From assembly GCF_900182695.1 (NCBI RefSeq), contig NZ_FXTK01000011.1:1-64000 (forward strand): a DNA stretch of 64,000 bases, written 5' to 3'. Both the position numbers and the translations under genes were made by a program. The notes beneath the pieces are model-generated. The model was not told the origin of the DNA. It did no database searches and worked only from the letters and a program-made list of their open reading frames with translations. Of the stretch, positions 38,963 through 48,349 are shown in pieces. This stretch comes from Paracoccus laeviglucosivorans (GTDB lineage Bacteria; Pseudomonadota; Alphaproteobacteria; Rhodobacterales; Rhodobacteraceae). How positions within the stretch are numbered: the first letter of the stretch is position 1; each line of letters starts with the position of its first letter.

Positions 38963-41566
38963 TTACAGAGGCAGGGTGAAGGACGGGATCGGACGAACCA
39001 GCATCTCGTCAGCAAAGATTTTCGATTGTTTGCGCAGCGACGTGCGCAGCAGGCCACGGTGCGACGTGAAGCGGTTGCCCTCAAATCCAGTCGTGACCTG
39101 CGCCTGCATGGCGTATTTCACCGCTGTGGGGCTGCCGGTGTGGGTGATGACAGCGGTGTTGCCGCGGATGACGACGCCAGTGATTGTGCCGCCGGTCAGC
39201 TGAAAGCCAAAGAAGGCGTCGATGCCTTGGCCGTTGTATTTTGTGGCGGCTTCCAGCTCGAGCGTCTCATCCTCGCGCAGACTGTCGAAATGCAGGACCA
39301 GCTGCGTCGGGGACGTGCGCACCGGGCGCGGGCGTTTGATGGTCCACGTATTGCCGGCCTCGACCTCCGAGATAGCCCAGGCGTTGGTTTCGCCCATGAT
39401 CATCGTGACCTTGGCGTCCGGGTGGACGTTGTTGTCATCGATCGGATACCAGTATTCGATCGCGCCGAGGACGGCACCGCCCTGCTCGCAGATATCCAGA
39501 ATATCGTCGCAGACCGCCCAAGGCTGCGTGGTGATATTCGTGTTGCCGCCCGGCTGGCCGAAGATATAGCGCGGCGTCGGGAAGCCGATGGAACGCCAGA
39601 ATTCGAGGCTATGACCCTGCAAATCCCACCACTCTTGCGCATACTCACCGCGCAGCATGTTCTGGGCGCTGGTCCCGTGGCACCAGACATGCCAGCCCGG
39701 CAGGATCTTCTTGCCCGCCGCATTTGCCCACTGCAGCGACGACTGCGACCAATGCGCAAAATTGCTCCAGACAATGGCGTTGGTCGTATTGCCCGTGTCG
39801 GGGTCGTCGTCCATCTCCTCGATGGGGATGCCTGCGATACCGTGGCAAGAGGTGACGACCGGGATTTGCGGCAGGCCGAGATCCTTGCGGTGCAGGTTCA
39901 GGACGGCGAACGTTCCGAAGGCCAGCCCCGGCGCAGCAGCGCCCGGCATTCCTCGCTCAAGGCCGGTGCCGTGGTTCAGGAGATTATACCCCTGCCCGCG
40001 CGGCCCGAGGGTGTCAGCGATCAGCACATTGTCGCCGCGGGTCATGCCCGCCACCTCAAGGCAGCCGTCATTTGCCAATGCGCGTGCCTGCGACACCGTG
40101 AATGCCGCGTTGTATGGCCCGCCGACTGTCAAGGACTGGCCGTTGACGCCGGATAGCTCCACCTCGGTCGTGGACAGGAACTGCCCGCCGATGTTCAGCG
40201 CATCACGGCCACGGTCCCAGAAGTCCTGCGACATGATGCCGTCAAAGCCGCCATCAGCGCCGTATTTCCAGACCCAGACCGCGTTGCCGTCAGCGTCGGT
40301 GTCCAGCACGCGGGCGGTCTGCCCCTGCACGGTCTGCACCACGGCATCGACCGGCTGGGCAAAGACGCGCGGGGCGGCGTTCACGATGGTCCGATCCCCG
40401 AGAATGGCGATCAGCCCGGTTGCGTCCCAACCCATGATCGCGCGGCGCAGCGCGTCGAACGTGGTCCAGTTTGTGCCATTCTCCAACACGGTCTCTAGCG
40501 GTGCCTCCAATTCGGCGCTGATGTCACCCATGATCAGGTTCAGCGCATCGATCGCCGAGGCACGAAGCGCCGCCTCGGCGGACAATTCGGACCGGGTGAC
40601 TTCGCCACTCTGGATGCGCCAGGTGCTGCCATCCTTCACGGCCTCGTAGAAGCGGCCAGCCGAGAGGTACGCAGCGGCCAGTTCCCCGCCGGCCGCGTTC
40701 CTCAGAGAGACCGCGCCCTGCCCGGCGATGTTGATTGTGACAGCCCCGGTGTTGGGCGACTGCGCCTGAAAGCGGATCCTGCGAAGGTTCGCGGCGAATA
40801 TGCCTGTGCCACCGACATCGGCGGGCAGCGCAGCGGTGATGGCATCGCCAGTTCCGGAAATTGGGGTGAGCTGCACCGTGCCGGTCAGCACGTCAGCCGT
40901 GATGCGATTCAACCGTTCGGTCGCCATCTCCGCGAAAGAGATATCACCGCTCACGATCCGCCAGTTGCTGCCGCGCCGCTGCAGGATGTAATTTCGCCCC
41001 GCCACGATTTCGCCGCCGACAAGCGCTTGTCCATCGGCACCAAGGACCGGCGAAGCGGCCGAGATCCCGCCGACGGTCAACTGCATCGGCCCGCTGTTCG
41101 AAGACGTGAAGGACACACTCACGAAATCGCCATTCGCAATCGCGCTGACGATCGATGCAAACACGCCGATCGCGGATGCAACCGGCCAGTTGGCTATACC
41201 CCCGGTGATGGTGAGCGGAATAATTCCGCCGCGCAAAAACGTTGCCAGCCCGGGAAGGCGCAGCAACACCCCCCAGGTCGGGGCGCTGCCGAAGAGAGGA
41301 TCGTCACTCGTCTGCCCCGGGCCGCGAACGGCAAAGCCGCCATCCTCAATGGTGATGATCCGACCATAGGTGCCGGGCAGTGCAGCGTTTCCAGCAGCAA
41401 CCGCCGCCGCACGATCGGCGAATATCTTGCCGCCATTGGCGATCACCGCGCCGAGTTCCGCGTTTATCTGCGTGACGACTTCATTCATCCAACGGCGGAT
41501 CTGCTCTTTGGATGGAGCTTGACCGCCGACGTAGATGGCGCCGGGGGTATCAGTCGTGACGACCAT
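38963..41566 (-). CDS. Tail fibre protein with possible SGNH-like domain
   Basis: 867 residues. The first 80 are a helical base (KEQIRRWMNEVVTQINAELG), then several beta repeats of about 80 residues that end in SGDIS/SGEVT and carry GxNYILQRRGSNWRI-type sequence. The second half (about 520-740) may be an SGNH-type hydrolase: VTSCHGIAG, WHVWCHGTSAQ near residue 630 and VHPDAKVTMIMGETNAW near 715 lie where the esterase blocks should be. The catalytic assignment is uncertain. A receptor-binding fibre is the most likely role. Confidence 0.7.
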   Translation of the reverse strand: MVVTTDTPGAIYVGGQAPSKEQIRRWMNEVVTQINAELGAVIANGGKIFADRAAAVAAGNAALPGTYGRIITIEDGGFAVRGPGQTSDDPLFGSAPTWGVLLRLPGLATFLRGGIIPLTITGGIANWPVASAIGVFASIVSAIANGDFVSVSFTSSNSGPMQLTVGGISAASPVLGADGQALVGGEIVAGRNYILQRRGSNWRIVSGDISFAEMATERLNRITADVLTGTVQLTPISGTGDAITAALPADVGGTGIFAANLRRIRFQAQSPNTGAVTINIAGQGAVSLRNAAGGELAAAYLSAGRFYEAVKDGSTWRIQSGEVTRSELSAEAALRASAIDALNLIMGDISAELEAPLETVLENGTNWTTFDALRRAIMGWDATGLIAILGDRTIVNAAPRVFAQPVDAVVQTVQGQTARVLDTDADGNAVWVWKYGADGGFDGIMSQDFWDRGRDALNIGGQFLSTTEVELSGVNGQSLTVGGPYNAAFTVSQARALANDGCLEVAGMTRGDNVLIADTLGPRGQGYNLLNHGTGLERGMPGAAAPGLAFGTFAVLNLHRKDLGLPQIPVVTSCHGIAGIPIEEMDDDPDTGNTTNAIVWSNFAHWSQSSLQWANAAGKKILPGWHVWCHGTSAQNMLRGEYAQEWWDLQGHSLEFWRSIGFPTPRYIFGQPGGNTNITTQPWAVCDDILDICEQGGAVLGAIEYWYPIDDNNVHPDAKVTMIMGETNAWAISEVEAGNTWTIKRPRPVRTSPTQLVLHFDSLREDETLELEAATKYNGQGIDAFFGFQLTGGTITGVVIRGNTAVITHTGSPTAVKYAMQAQVTTGFEGNRFTSHRGLLRTSLRKQSKIFADEMLVRPIPSFTLPL

Positions 41567-41579
41567 GTTTCACCTATCT

Positions 41580-43667
41580 TCAGGCTGGATAATTGCCGAC
41601 CAGAACCGGGTCGGATTTGACTTGGCTGGCGTTCTCGGATTGCAGCCAGTAGCGCGCACCCGCAGCGGGGATATTCGAGGTCATCGTGACCTCTGACGAC
41701 GTGTCATAGGACCAGGGCAGCACCGGAACCGCAGCGCTGAAGGGCGCGCCGGCAGCGGCCCGGTAAAGTCCCGTGCGATGATAGTTGGCGCCGAGGTCAG
41801 GCTTGAAAATGACCGTCAACAATCCACCGGCTGAACCGCTCGCCGAAAACACCACGGGCGCACCGGGGGCCGTCCCGTTCGCAACGACCTCGATGCCCGT
41901 GACCGTCGTGTAGGGCGACTTCGCAACGAGATCGCCGTCCCTGCCGAACCCGGTGAAAGCCACGAACGTCCGGACGTCGTATTCCGCACGATCCCGCAAG
42001 GCCGGCGTGCGGAACGAATACCCTGCCGCTACCTTTTCACGGATCATGTCGGTCCATGGCCCGCTTTCGTCGCTGCGCTTGAACTGCGCCGCTGCCATCA
42101 GTCCGGGCCGGGAGGTGTAGTTTCCGGCAACCCGGATGTAGGGATCTCCGTCATTCGTCACGACATCGAGGCTGGTGATCGCTGCCGACATGGCATCCGT
42201 GCCGCGATCGATCTCCACTGGGATCGAGGGCGGTTCCCCTTCCTCTGCCGGCGTCATATCGAAACTGCCGGGGTGCGCCTCGATCAGCTCGACCGTGGTG
42301 TTGGTGCCATCAAACGACAGCGCATCGATCCAGAAAGGCACGGCGTTGAGGCCGAGCCGGGGTATCGTCACGAAAACCCGACGTTCGCCGATCAGGCGCA
42401 GGCCATAGGCCCGAAGCTTTACGGTCATCCGCCGGGCCGGATTCATCAGCGCCAGTTTCTGCTTGCACAGATGCGCCGCTTGGCCGTGGTGCTGGACGGC
42501 CAACAGATCTATGCCCTTTGGCTCTCCCTCGCCCCATCTGGCAATCGCGGCGGCATCATCGACCGGGTCGGCGTTGGTTTCCTGCCAGTTGGTCTGTGGC
42601 GCGACATAGGTCGCAACCAGCGTCGTCACACGGTTGATCCGTTCCGTCCCTGCCCCGTATTCCATCTCAACAATCGGGCGCTCCACGATGGTGATGGTGG
42701 GCGCACGCCACACGCCTGCCTCAATCGCAAGCTTGCCCTCCGGGTTAACCCATGCGCGCCCGCCCATGGCGTCCAGCATCTTCTGCGCCGTGTCTTTGAT
42801 CGGGTCCGAGGCTGCATAGCTGAGACCAGCAAGATATCGGGGCCGTGTGCCGCCCACTGTCGGGATATTGGCCAGGCAGTCGTTCCGGGCGATCGAGAGA
42901 CTGGGCAGATCGATGTCATCGGCTGACACTGGACCAGAGGCGGGGTTTGCCATGATGTGTGACAGGAAAACCGGCGGATTGCGCGCGCCGGTGATCGTGC
43001 TGCCATCGAACGCCCAATAGGCCGGCATGCCCTCAATCAGCGCTGTGACCTCGGGCTCGCCGCCGGAATACACCTCGGCAATGTCGTCACTGCCGACGGC
43101 GTCGAACGTCGCGAGGATCGTCCCCACGCCGCGAAGGCGGTGGTTCACGGTCCATTGGTTTGGAAACGCGCCGCGCAGCTCCGGCCAATCGCCGCCGTCC
43201 CATTGATCGCCTTGGATACCTTTGCGCCATTGCAACCGGACGTTGCCCTTTTCCCAGGGCTGATCCGTCACGTAACCGTCCGCGTCAACCGACACAGGCT
43301 CGCCGTCCAAATACCACTGCAGGACGTTGGTCATGCCGCCGTCCGCGACGGCCAGCAGCTTGTAAAGCCGGCGCGTCCGGACATCGATGCCAAGGACCGG
43401 AGGCAGGTTCACGGTATGCGCCCAATCCCAAAACATCACCGCCCCGCCTGTGCGAACCCTGCCGAGATGGTGAATGCGCTGCGCATTGCTGGATTTCAGT
43501 TCGTTCTGCAGTTCCTGCGGGCGCGGGCCTTTCGGTGCCGTGATCTTGGCAACCGCCATGTTCAGAACGACCGAGGCCACGCCTTTCAGAATGGCGGCGC
43601 CCGCCGCCCCAGCAGCGCTGGCACCCGTCCAGACTGCTGCCAACCAACCGCCAACTGCCGGCATCAA
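41580..43667 (-). CDS. Tail tip/host-specificity protein (megatron or gpJ-like)
   Basis: 695 residues. It starts with a Gly/Ala-rich hydrophobic stretch, then baseplate-hub-like sequence (YLDGEPVSVDADGYVT, MPAYWAFDGSTITGARNPP, AQKMLDAMGGRAWVNPEGKL) and fibronectin-III-like modules near the end. Position after the NlpC-like peptidase gene is the same as gpJ in lambda and the last hub gene in the Rhodobacter gene transfer agent. It overlaps the peptidase gene by four bases. Confidence 0.8.
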   Translation of the reverse strand: MMPAVGGWLAAVWTGASAAGAAGAAILKGVASVVLNMAVAKITAPKGPRPQELQNELKSSNAQRIHHLGRVRTGGAVMFWDWAHTVNLPPVLGIDVRTRRLYKLLAVADGGMTNVLQWYLDGEPVSVDADGYVTDQPWEKGNVRLQWRKGIQGDQWDGGDWPELRGAFPNQWTVNHRLRGVGTILATFDAVGSDDIAEVYSGGEPEVTALIEGMPAYWAFDGSTITGARNPPVFLSHIMANPASGPVSADDIDLPSLSIARNDCLANIPTVGGTRPRYLAGLSYAASDPIKDTAQKMLDAMGGRAWVNPEGKLAIEAGVWRAPTITIVERPIVEMEYGAGTERINRVTTLVATYVAPQTNWQETNADPVDDAAAIARWGEGEPKGIDLLAVQHHGQAAHLCKQKLALMNPARRMTVKLRAYGLRLIGERRVFVTIPRLGLNAVPFWIDALSFDGTNTTVELIEAHPGSFDMTPAEEGEPPSIPVEIDRGTDAMSAAITSLDVVTNDGDPYIRVAGNYTSRPGLMAAAQFKRSDESGPWTDMIREKVAAGYSFRTPALRDRAEYDVRTFVAFTGFGRDGDLVAKSPYTTVTGIEVVANGTAPGAPVVFSASGSAGGLLTVIFKPDLGANYHRTGLYRAAAGAPFSAAVPVLPWSYDTSSEVTMTSNIPAAGARYWLQSENASQVKSDPVLVGNYPA

Positions 43668-44035
43668 TCACCCCATATGGATAAAGCAGCGCAGCGGGTC
43701 ATCCCGACGCCGCGCGGGGTCCGGAACAGCCAGTGACTGCCAGACCAGATGGCCGAGACCTGACGGCCCCGGAATTCGATCACACCGATATCGCCCTCGG
43801 ACGGGATGACCTTGCGCGGCAGGACAATTTCAGGCGCAACCGCCACGACCAGCCCGCAGGAGGTCAGCGCCAGTGCGCCGGTCTCGCTGTCATATTTGCC
43901 GCGTAACCGGGCCGCAGGATCGATGCCCCAGCGCAGCACGCACCAATCAGCAACCCAGATAGTGCAGTCCTGCTTGCCCCAAGCCCACGGCAAGCCTGCC
44001 GTGGCCTGCACATAGGCCGCAAGGTCAGCCGACAA
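43664..44035 (-). CDS. NlpC/P60-like (DUF6950-type) tail peptidase
   Basis: 123 residues. WAWGKQDCTIWVADW holds a Cys like that of NlpC/P60 enzymes, GKYDSETGALAL follows, and EGDIGVIEF is the usual GD-V strand; SHWLFRTPRG is near the end. It occupies the position of the tail peptidase in lambda (gpK) and in the gene transfer agent. It may cut cell-wall peptides as the tail enters. Overlaps the hub gene before it by eleven bases. Confidence 0.7.
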   Translation of the reverse strand: MSADLAAYVQATAGLPWAWGKQDCTIWVADWCVLRWGIDPAARLRGKYDSETGALALTSCGLVVAVAPEIVLPRKVIPSEGDIGVIEFRGRQVSAIWSGSHWLFRTPRGVGMTRCAALSIWGD

Positions 44036-44591
44036 GCCAGCCTTTGATCTTCTTGCCGACCAGAGATGCGGCGTACTGGCAGCCCAGATCGCCGGGCGAG
44101 CGGCGCTGCTGATCGCGGTCAGTATATTCGCCCAATGGGGTGTAGTTCCGATAGGCGGCGATCGTTTCGGTCCGGATGCGGATCTGCGCGAGCGCGGCAG
44201 TCTCTTTCGGCTTTACGTCGACGATGCGTCCGACATGCATAACGATCGCATCCGCCGGAAAGCCGCGCACCGCCCATAGCTGCCGCACCAGCTTGCCCGA
44301 CCAGACCGCCGGATTGTTCAACGCCTCATAGGCCAGCAACTCACCCTCGCGGGATCCGACCTTCCAAGCGGTGTAATAGGCCGGGTTCGCATCAAACGGG
44401 TTGGGCGAGATCTTCAGCGGATCGGCTGAGATCGCGCCATAGGACGGGGCCCAGACCTGCCCCGCGAACGTCAGCGGAACCTCGGTTTCGTTGAGCCAAT
44501 ACTGCGTGCTGCCGAAATTCAGGTGGAACAGGCGCACCAGCGGCACGAAATCGGGATCCTTGTCAAGGAACTCGGCCAGCGCGGGGGTCAT
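44025..44591 (-). CDS. Tail hub-type minor tail protein (gpL/DUF2163-like position)
   Basis: 188 residues. The sequence has LVRLFHLNFGSTQYWLNETEVPL, and the end PGDLGCQYAASLVGKKIKGW has one Cys. It lies in the order tape measure, distal tail, hub, peptidase, tip, which matches gpL in lambda and the DUF2163 gene of the gene transfer agent. The name is based mainly on position. Confidence 0.65.
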   Translation of the reverse strand: MTPALAEFLDKDPDFVPLVRLFHLNFGSTQYWLNETEVPLTFAGQVWAPSYGAISADPLKISPNPFDANPAYYTAWKVGSREGELLAYEALNNPAVWSGKLVRQLWAVRGFPADAIVMHVGRIVDVKPKETAALAQIRIRTETIAAYRNYTPLGEYTDRDQQRRSPGDLGCQYAASLVGKKIKGWLVG

Positions 44592-45268
44592 CGATCGAAC
44601 GCCTCCACGAAAGACAGTGTGATGCTTTCCCCGCGCCGCAGCAGCTCGCGCGTGCGTCTGCCCTGCATGTCATCGGCGAAGCGGCCATAAAACCGCGGGG
44701 GATCTGTGATCAGCGCGGCACCGGCGCCGATCGGCGTCCGGAGCGACGGCTCGAAGTTGACCAGGCCGGCCGCATTGCTGGAGACGACCCGGTAAAGAAA
44801 GCCGTTTGCCGAGAACATGTCTCCGATGCGCAGATTCGGGCGGGTGGGATTGCTGACCCCGACGGTGAGCGTGTTGACGCCGGCGGCGACTGCGACAGTC
44901 GTCAGCAGGTTCAGCGTTCCGGCGGCGGCATCGGCGAAGCCGGTGCCATCATCCCACCATGTCCCGTCGTCAAACGGATACTGCACCGGGCTGACGCCGG
45001 CATTGTAACGGAACGGGTCGCAGATGCAGAGATTGGCGATATTCTCCCGCCCACGCATCTGGGACACCTTCGCCTCGAGCTGCTTGACCCGGGTGCCGTC
45101 GAAGTCGCGCGGGATGGTGATGTCCACCTGCCAGACCCCCATGCCGGAACCGATGATCTGCGGCACACCGCCAAGGTTGGCTCCGGCCTCGCGCGAGCTC
45201 CACTTGATGAAATAGCTGACATCGAGCGGGCGCATCAGGCTGCAGGGCCAGTCGATCACTTGTGGCAT
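44588..45268 (-). CDS. Distal-tail-like protein, structural
   Basis: 226 residues, beta-rich: DWPCSLMRPLDVSYFIKW at the start, GVWQVDITIPRDFDGTRV, then a module ending in RRGESITLSFVEAFDR. Its place directly after the tape measure fits the distal tail protein. The ATG overlaps the tape-measure stop. No domain can be assigned with certainty. Confidence 0.6.
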   Translation of the reverse strand: MPQVIDWPCSLMRPLDVSYFIKWSSREAGANLGGVPQIIGSGMGVWQVDITIPRDFDGTRVKQLEAKVSQMRGRENIANLCICDPFRYNAGVSPVQYPFDDGTWWDDGTGFADAAAGTLNLLTTVAVAAGVNTLTVGVSNPTRPNLRIGDMFSANGFLYRVVSSNAAGLVNFEPSLRTPIGAGAALITDPPRFYGRFADDMQGRRTRELLRRGESITLSFVEAFDR

Positions 45269-48213
45269 CAGGAATACCGCTCTTGATAGCTGGGCATATT
45301 GTTCTGCAGCATGTTGACGAAATTGCGCTCATACTCTTCCCGCGCGGCCTGCATCGTCATCGCCAGTTCGGCCTGCGTGACGCCGGGGGCGATGCTGATG
45401 CTGGGCGCGAATGTCGCGCGTAGCGTGTTGCCACCGGGGCGACTTGCCAGGGCAGCCTGCGCCTGTGCGACGTTGAGGATCGCGCCGGAATGCGAGGGCA
45501 CGAAGATTTCCGAACGCGGCGTGTGTTCATTGACCTGATAGGCCAGACCGGCTTTGACGCCACCGCCGCTGGCCCGGAAACCGTTGATGCCGCGCAGACT
45601 ATTCGCCATCGCATCGTTTCCGACAACCCTCTGGCCGCCGCCGCCAAAGATGCCCGAGACCAGACCGCCCAGTAGACCCCTGCCCGAGCCGGACGCCAGC
45701 GCGCCCTCGTTGAACAGCGCGGCCTGCAGCGCGGCGCGGGCGAACATCTGCGCCAGATTCTTCAGCACGTCAGCGAAGCTCTCACCTGCGACAATCGAAT
45801 CCAGCAGACCGTTCTTGGTCATCTCCTGCGCATCGGCCATCAGCTGTTGCGCTTCAGCGGCCTTGCCCTCGGCAATCGCGCGCTCGTTGGTCGCGATGAT
45901 CTCGTCGCGCTTGGCCTCGCCCAGGGCGGCAATGGCTTGGCGATAGGTCATCGACCCATCGGCCATCATCGCATCGAGGTCTACCTGACGCCGCTTTGCC
46001 TCTTCGAGCAGCGTGAAAACGACGCGCTGCTTTTCGACCTCGGCGGTGACGTCTGCGATCGCACGCGCCTGCGCGGTCTCGTCCATGCCGGACGCCTTGA
46101 TGGCAGCGATCTTCTCGGCTTGTTCAGCGGCCAGTTCGGCCTGTTTCTGCTCGGACAGGAGGTTCTTCGACAGCTGCAGGCCGTAGTCTTTGACCTGCTT
46201 GGCGATCCGCTCGCGTTCCCGGACCTCTTCCTTCAGTTTCTGAGTGGTTTCGGCATGAGCCTTCCTTGCAGCATCCTCGGCGCTGCCATTTGCAGCGAGC
46301 ATGCCCTCCGCGCGAGCGAGGTGAACGGCAAATTGATCACCACTCGTGGCCGCAGTGACATTGCCAACGACGCCGCCCGCGGCGAGATCGGACGCATTCA
46401 CCTTACGGGCATCCCCTGCGAGAACGGCGGCATAAATATTGGCTATACTGTCGCCGGCTTTCACGCCCGCGTCCTGTAGGTAGCGGCCGGTCGCAATGAC
46501 CTGTTCGGTGATCGAGGAATCCGGGGTCACGCCATATCGGGGTCCGGATCCTTTGTCGCCGAACTGGATCAGGCCGAAATGCTGGCCTTGGCTCGTTGTG
46601 GGCCCCATGACATCGGGGCGCAAACGACCGCCGGTTTCGAATGACATAACCGCCAGCAGATCCTTGGCGGCAATCCCCATCTGTTCTGAAAGAGCTACGA
46701 CGGCGCGAACCAGTTCCTCATCGGCGCTGCCGGCACCGCTCGCGCGGCGGGCCACGTATTCTGCCTCGAAGCCCGCAGCGGAATTGGCCCATTCGTTGCC
46801 CGCCATACGGCTGTCGGCATATTCCTTGTAAGCTCGGGCCATCGAGCGGTACGAGGCGTCGGATTCGCGCGCGAGCTGGCGGACCTTTTCTGCCTCGCGG
46901 TCGATCTGCTTGATGACCTCGTTCGAGGACGCAATGCGATCCTTGTCCCCGGTCTTCACCGCCTGAGCGAGCATTTCCTCTGCGGTCTGCCGGTCATTGG
47001 CCAGCTTTTTCAGCTTCTGCGTGTTGCTGTCATAGGCGTCGAGCAGCTCTTGCTGTGCCTGCTGACGGGCGCGTTCGACTGCAGATGCCTGATCGGCCGC
47101 GGCCTTGAAGACGGCGATCGCGGTTTCGATCATCGTCTTCGTCTCATCACTGAGGTTCTTCTGATCCGCCGTCACCGACTGGAGCAGGCCGAGATAGGTT
47201 TCCATTGCCGGAGCCAGCTCGGCGGGGCCCTTGGCTCTGCCGACGGCCTCAAGGGCCTGCGCCAGCCTGATTGCCTCTTCGCGGGTAATCTTGAGCCGCT
47301 TTTCCATGTTTTGGATCGTATAGGGATCAAAACCGCGAAAGCCGATATTGCCCTGACCAATATCCATGGCTTCGAGATCGGCGACGAATTGCGGGGTCAT
47401 GCTGCTGCGCAGATCTCCGAAGCCCGACGACATCTTGGCAGCAGTGCCGAGCAGATCCCGTACCGCCATGGCCCCCGTGAAGTTTGCGGTGACATCGTTC
47501 ACCCGCTGGATTTCGTCAGCCAGATCGCCGTATTGCATCCGCAGCTGGTCGATCGGCGTGGTTTGCGCCTCGACCGCGTCGAGGTAGGCCGTGGTCGTCT
47601 CCTCAAGGCTCTTGAGCTTGTCCTCCAGCGTCTCGGTATCCTTGGCCATCCGCAGCAGGGCAGCACCAACAGGCACCGCAACGGCCACGCCAAGCCCAGC
47701 CATGGCACCCCACGCGCCCATGGCGCCCAGGAACTGCGGGGCCTGCTGCGCAAACGCCTGCGCCGCGCTGGTACCAGCCTGCACCTGCACCGCGAAATCG
47801 CCCGCCTGATAGCCGAACTGCTGCATCAGGTTGCCGGTGCTGCCGATTTTGCGCCCTGTCTGTTCGACGCTTTCGCCGGCACCTTTCATCTGCTGCGCTG
47901 CTCTGACGACCTCTGCGGTGTATTGCTTTTGGCTGATGGCGCCGACATCCATAGCGCGATCAAGGCGCTTGACCTGATCTTCGTAAATCTTTGCGGCCCG
48001 ATAGGCTGGGTCATATGCGCGGGCCAGACGATCGAGATCCCGTGCATGGGCCCGCGCGGCCGCAGTGTTTGAGACCTTGCCCTGGGCGTCCTGAAACGCC
48101 TTTTGTGCCTCCTCTCCACGCTTGCGAAACGCGGCGACGACCTTGTTCTGTTCTGCGACAAGTTGGGCGTCCGAGAAGCCCGCCGATATGATCAGATCCG
48201 GTTCTTCAGCCAT
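45268..48213 (-). CDS. Tape measure protein with embedded muralytic domain
   Basis: 981 residues that set tail length. The first 250 are coiled (VVAAFRKRGEEAQKAFQDAQ) with a hydrophobic patch around residues 150-185 (GAMGAWGAMAGLGVAVAVPV). Residues about 495-640 look like a lysozyme/transglycosylase domain: LSEQMGIAAKDLLAVMSFETGG with a likely catalytic Glu near 522, then QHFGLIQFGDKG and YLQDAGVKAGDS. The remainder is again coiled and ends in a beta-rich tail. A muralytic tape measure is known in other siphophages. Confidence 0.9.
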   Translation of the reverse strand: MAEEPDLIISAGFSDAQLVAEQNKVVAAFRKRGEEAQKAFQDAQGKVSNTAAARAHARDLDRLARAYDPAYRAAKIYEDQVKRLDRAMDVGAISQKQYTAEVVRAAQQMKGAGESVEQTGRKIGSTGNLMQQFGYQAGDFAVQVQAGTSAAQAFAQQAPQFLGAMGAWGAMAGLGVAVAVPVGAALLRMAKDTETLEDKLKSLEETTTAYLDAVEAQTTPIDQLRMQYGDLADEIQRVNDVTANFTGAMAVRDLLGTAAKMSSGFGDLRSSMTPQFVADLEAMDIGQGNIGFRGFDPYTIQNMEKRLKITREEAIRLAQALEAVGRAKGPAELAPAMETYLGLLQSVTADQKNLSDETKTMIETAIAVFKAAADQASAVERARQQAQQELLDAYDSNTQKLKKLANDRQTAEEMLAQAVKTGDKDRIASSNEVIKQIDREAEKVRQLARESDASYRSMARAYKEYADSRMAGNEWANSAAGFEAEYVARRASGAGSADEELVRAVVALSEQMGIAAKDLLAVMSFETGGRLRPDVMGPTTSQGQHFGLIQFGDKGSGPRYGVTPDSSITEQVIATGRYLQDAGVKAGDSIANIYAAVLAGDARKVNASDLAAGGVVGNVTAATSGDQFAVHLARAEGMLAANGSAEDAARKAHAETTQKLKEEVRERERIAKQVKDYGLQLSKNLLSEQKQAELAAEQAEKIAAIKASGMDETAQARAIADVTAEVEKQRVVFTLLEEAKRRQVDLDAMMADGSMTYRQAIAALGEAKRDEIIATNERAIAEGKAAEAQQLMADAQEMTKNGLLDSIVAGESFADVLKNLAQMFARAALQAALFNEGALASGSGRGLLGGLVSGIFGGGGQRVVGNDAMANSLRGINGFRASGGGVKAGLAYQVNEHTPRSEIFVPSHSGAILNVAQAQAALASRPGGNTLRATFAPSISIAPGVTQAELAMTMQAAREEYERNFVNMLQNNMPSYQERYS

Positions 48214-48344
48214 CAGAAGCCCACAATGCCCATTTTCTTAAGTTCGTCGTCGCTCAGCGTGTCAGCCGACCCGCCGCCTGTTTGCTTCCAGCCATTGGCT
48301 TTGCCGTAACCCTCGACGCAGGCCATGAATTGCCAGGGCGTCAT
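48213..48344 (-). CDS. Tail assembly chaperone, second part (gpT / gene 10.1-like)
   Basis: From ATG 48344 the frame encodes 43 residues (MTPWQFMACVEGYGKANGW, then LSDDELKKMGIVGF). Homologous-looking sequence starts upstream of this ATG in the same frame (GLGAVLGFTPRQVGE), back to about 48400, without any ATG. That suggests it is made by a -1 frameshift from the preceding chaperone gene, as in lambda G-GT, rather than from the internal ATG. Stop TGA overlaps the tape-measure ATG. Confidence 0.65.
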   Translation of the reverse strand: MTPWQFMACVEGYGKANGWKQTGGGSADTLSDDELKKMGIVGF

Positions 48345-48349
48345 TTCCC

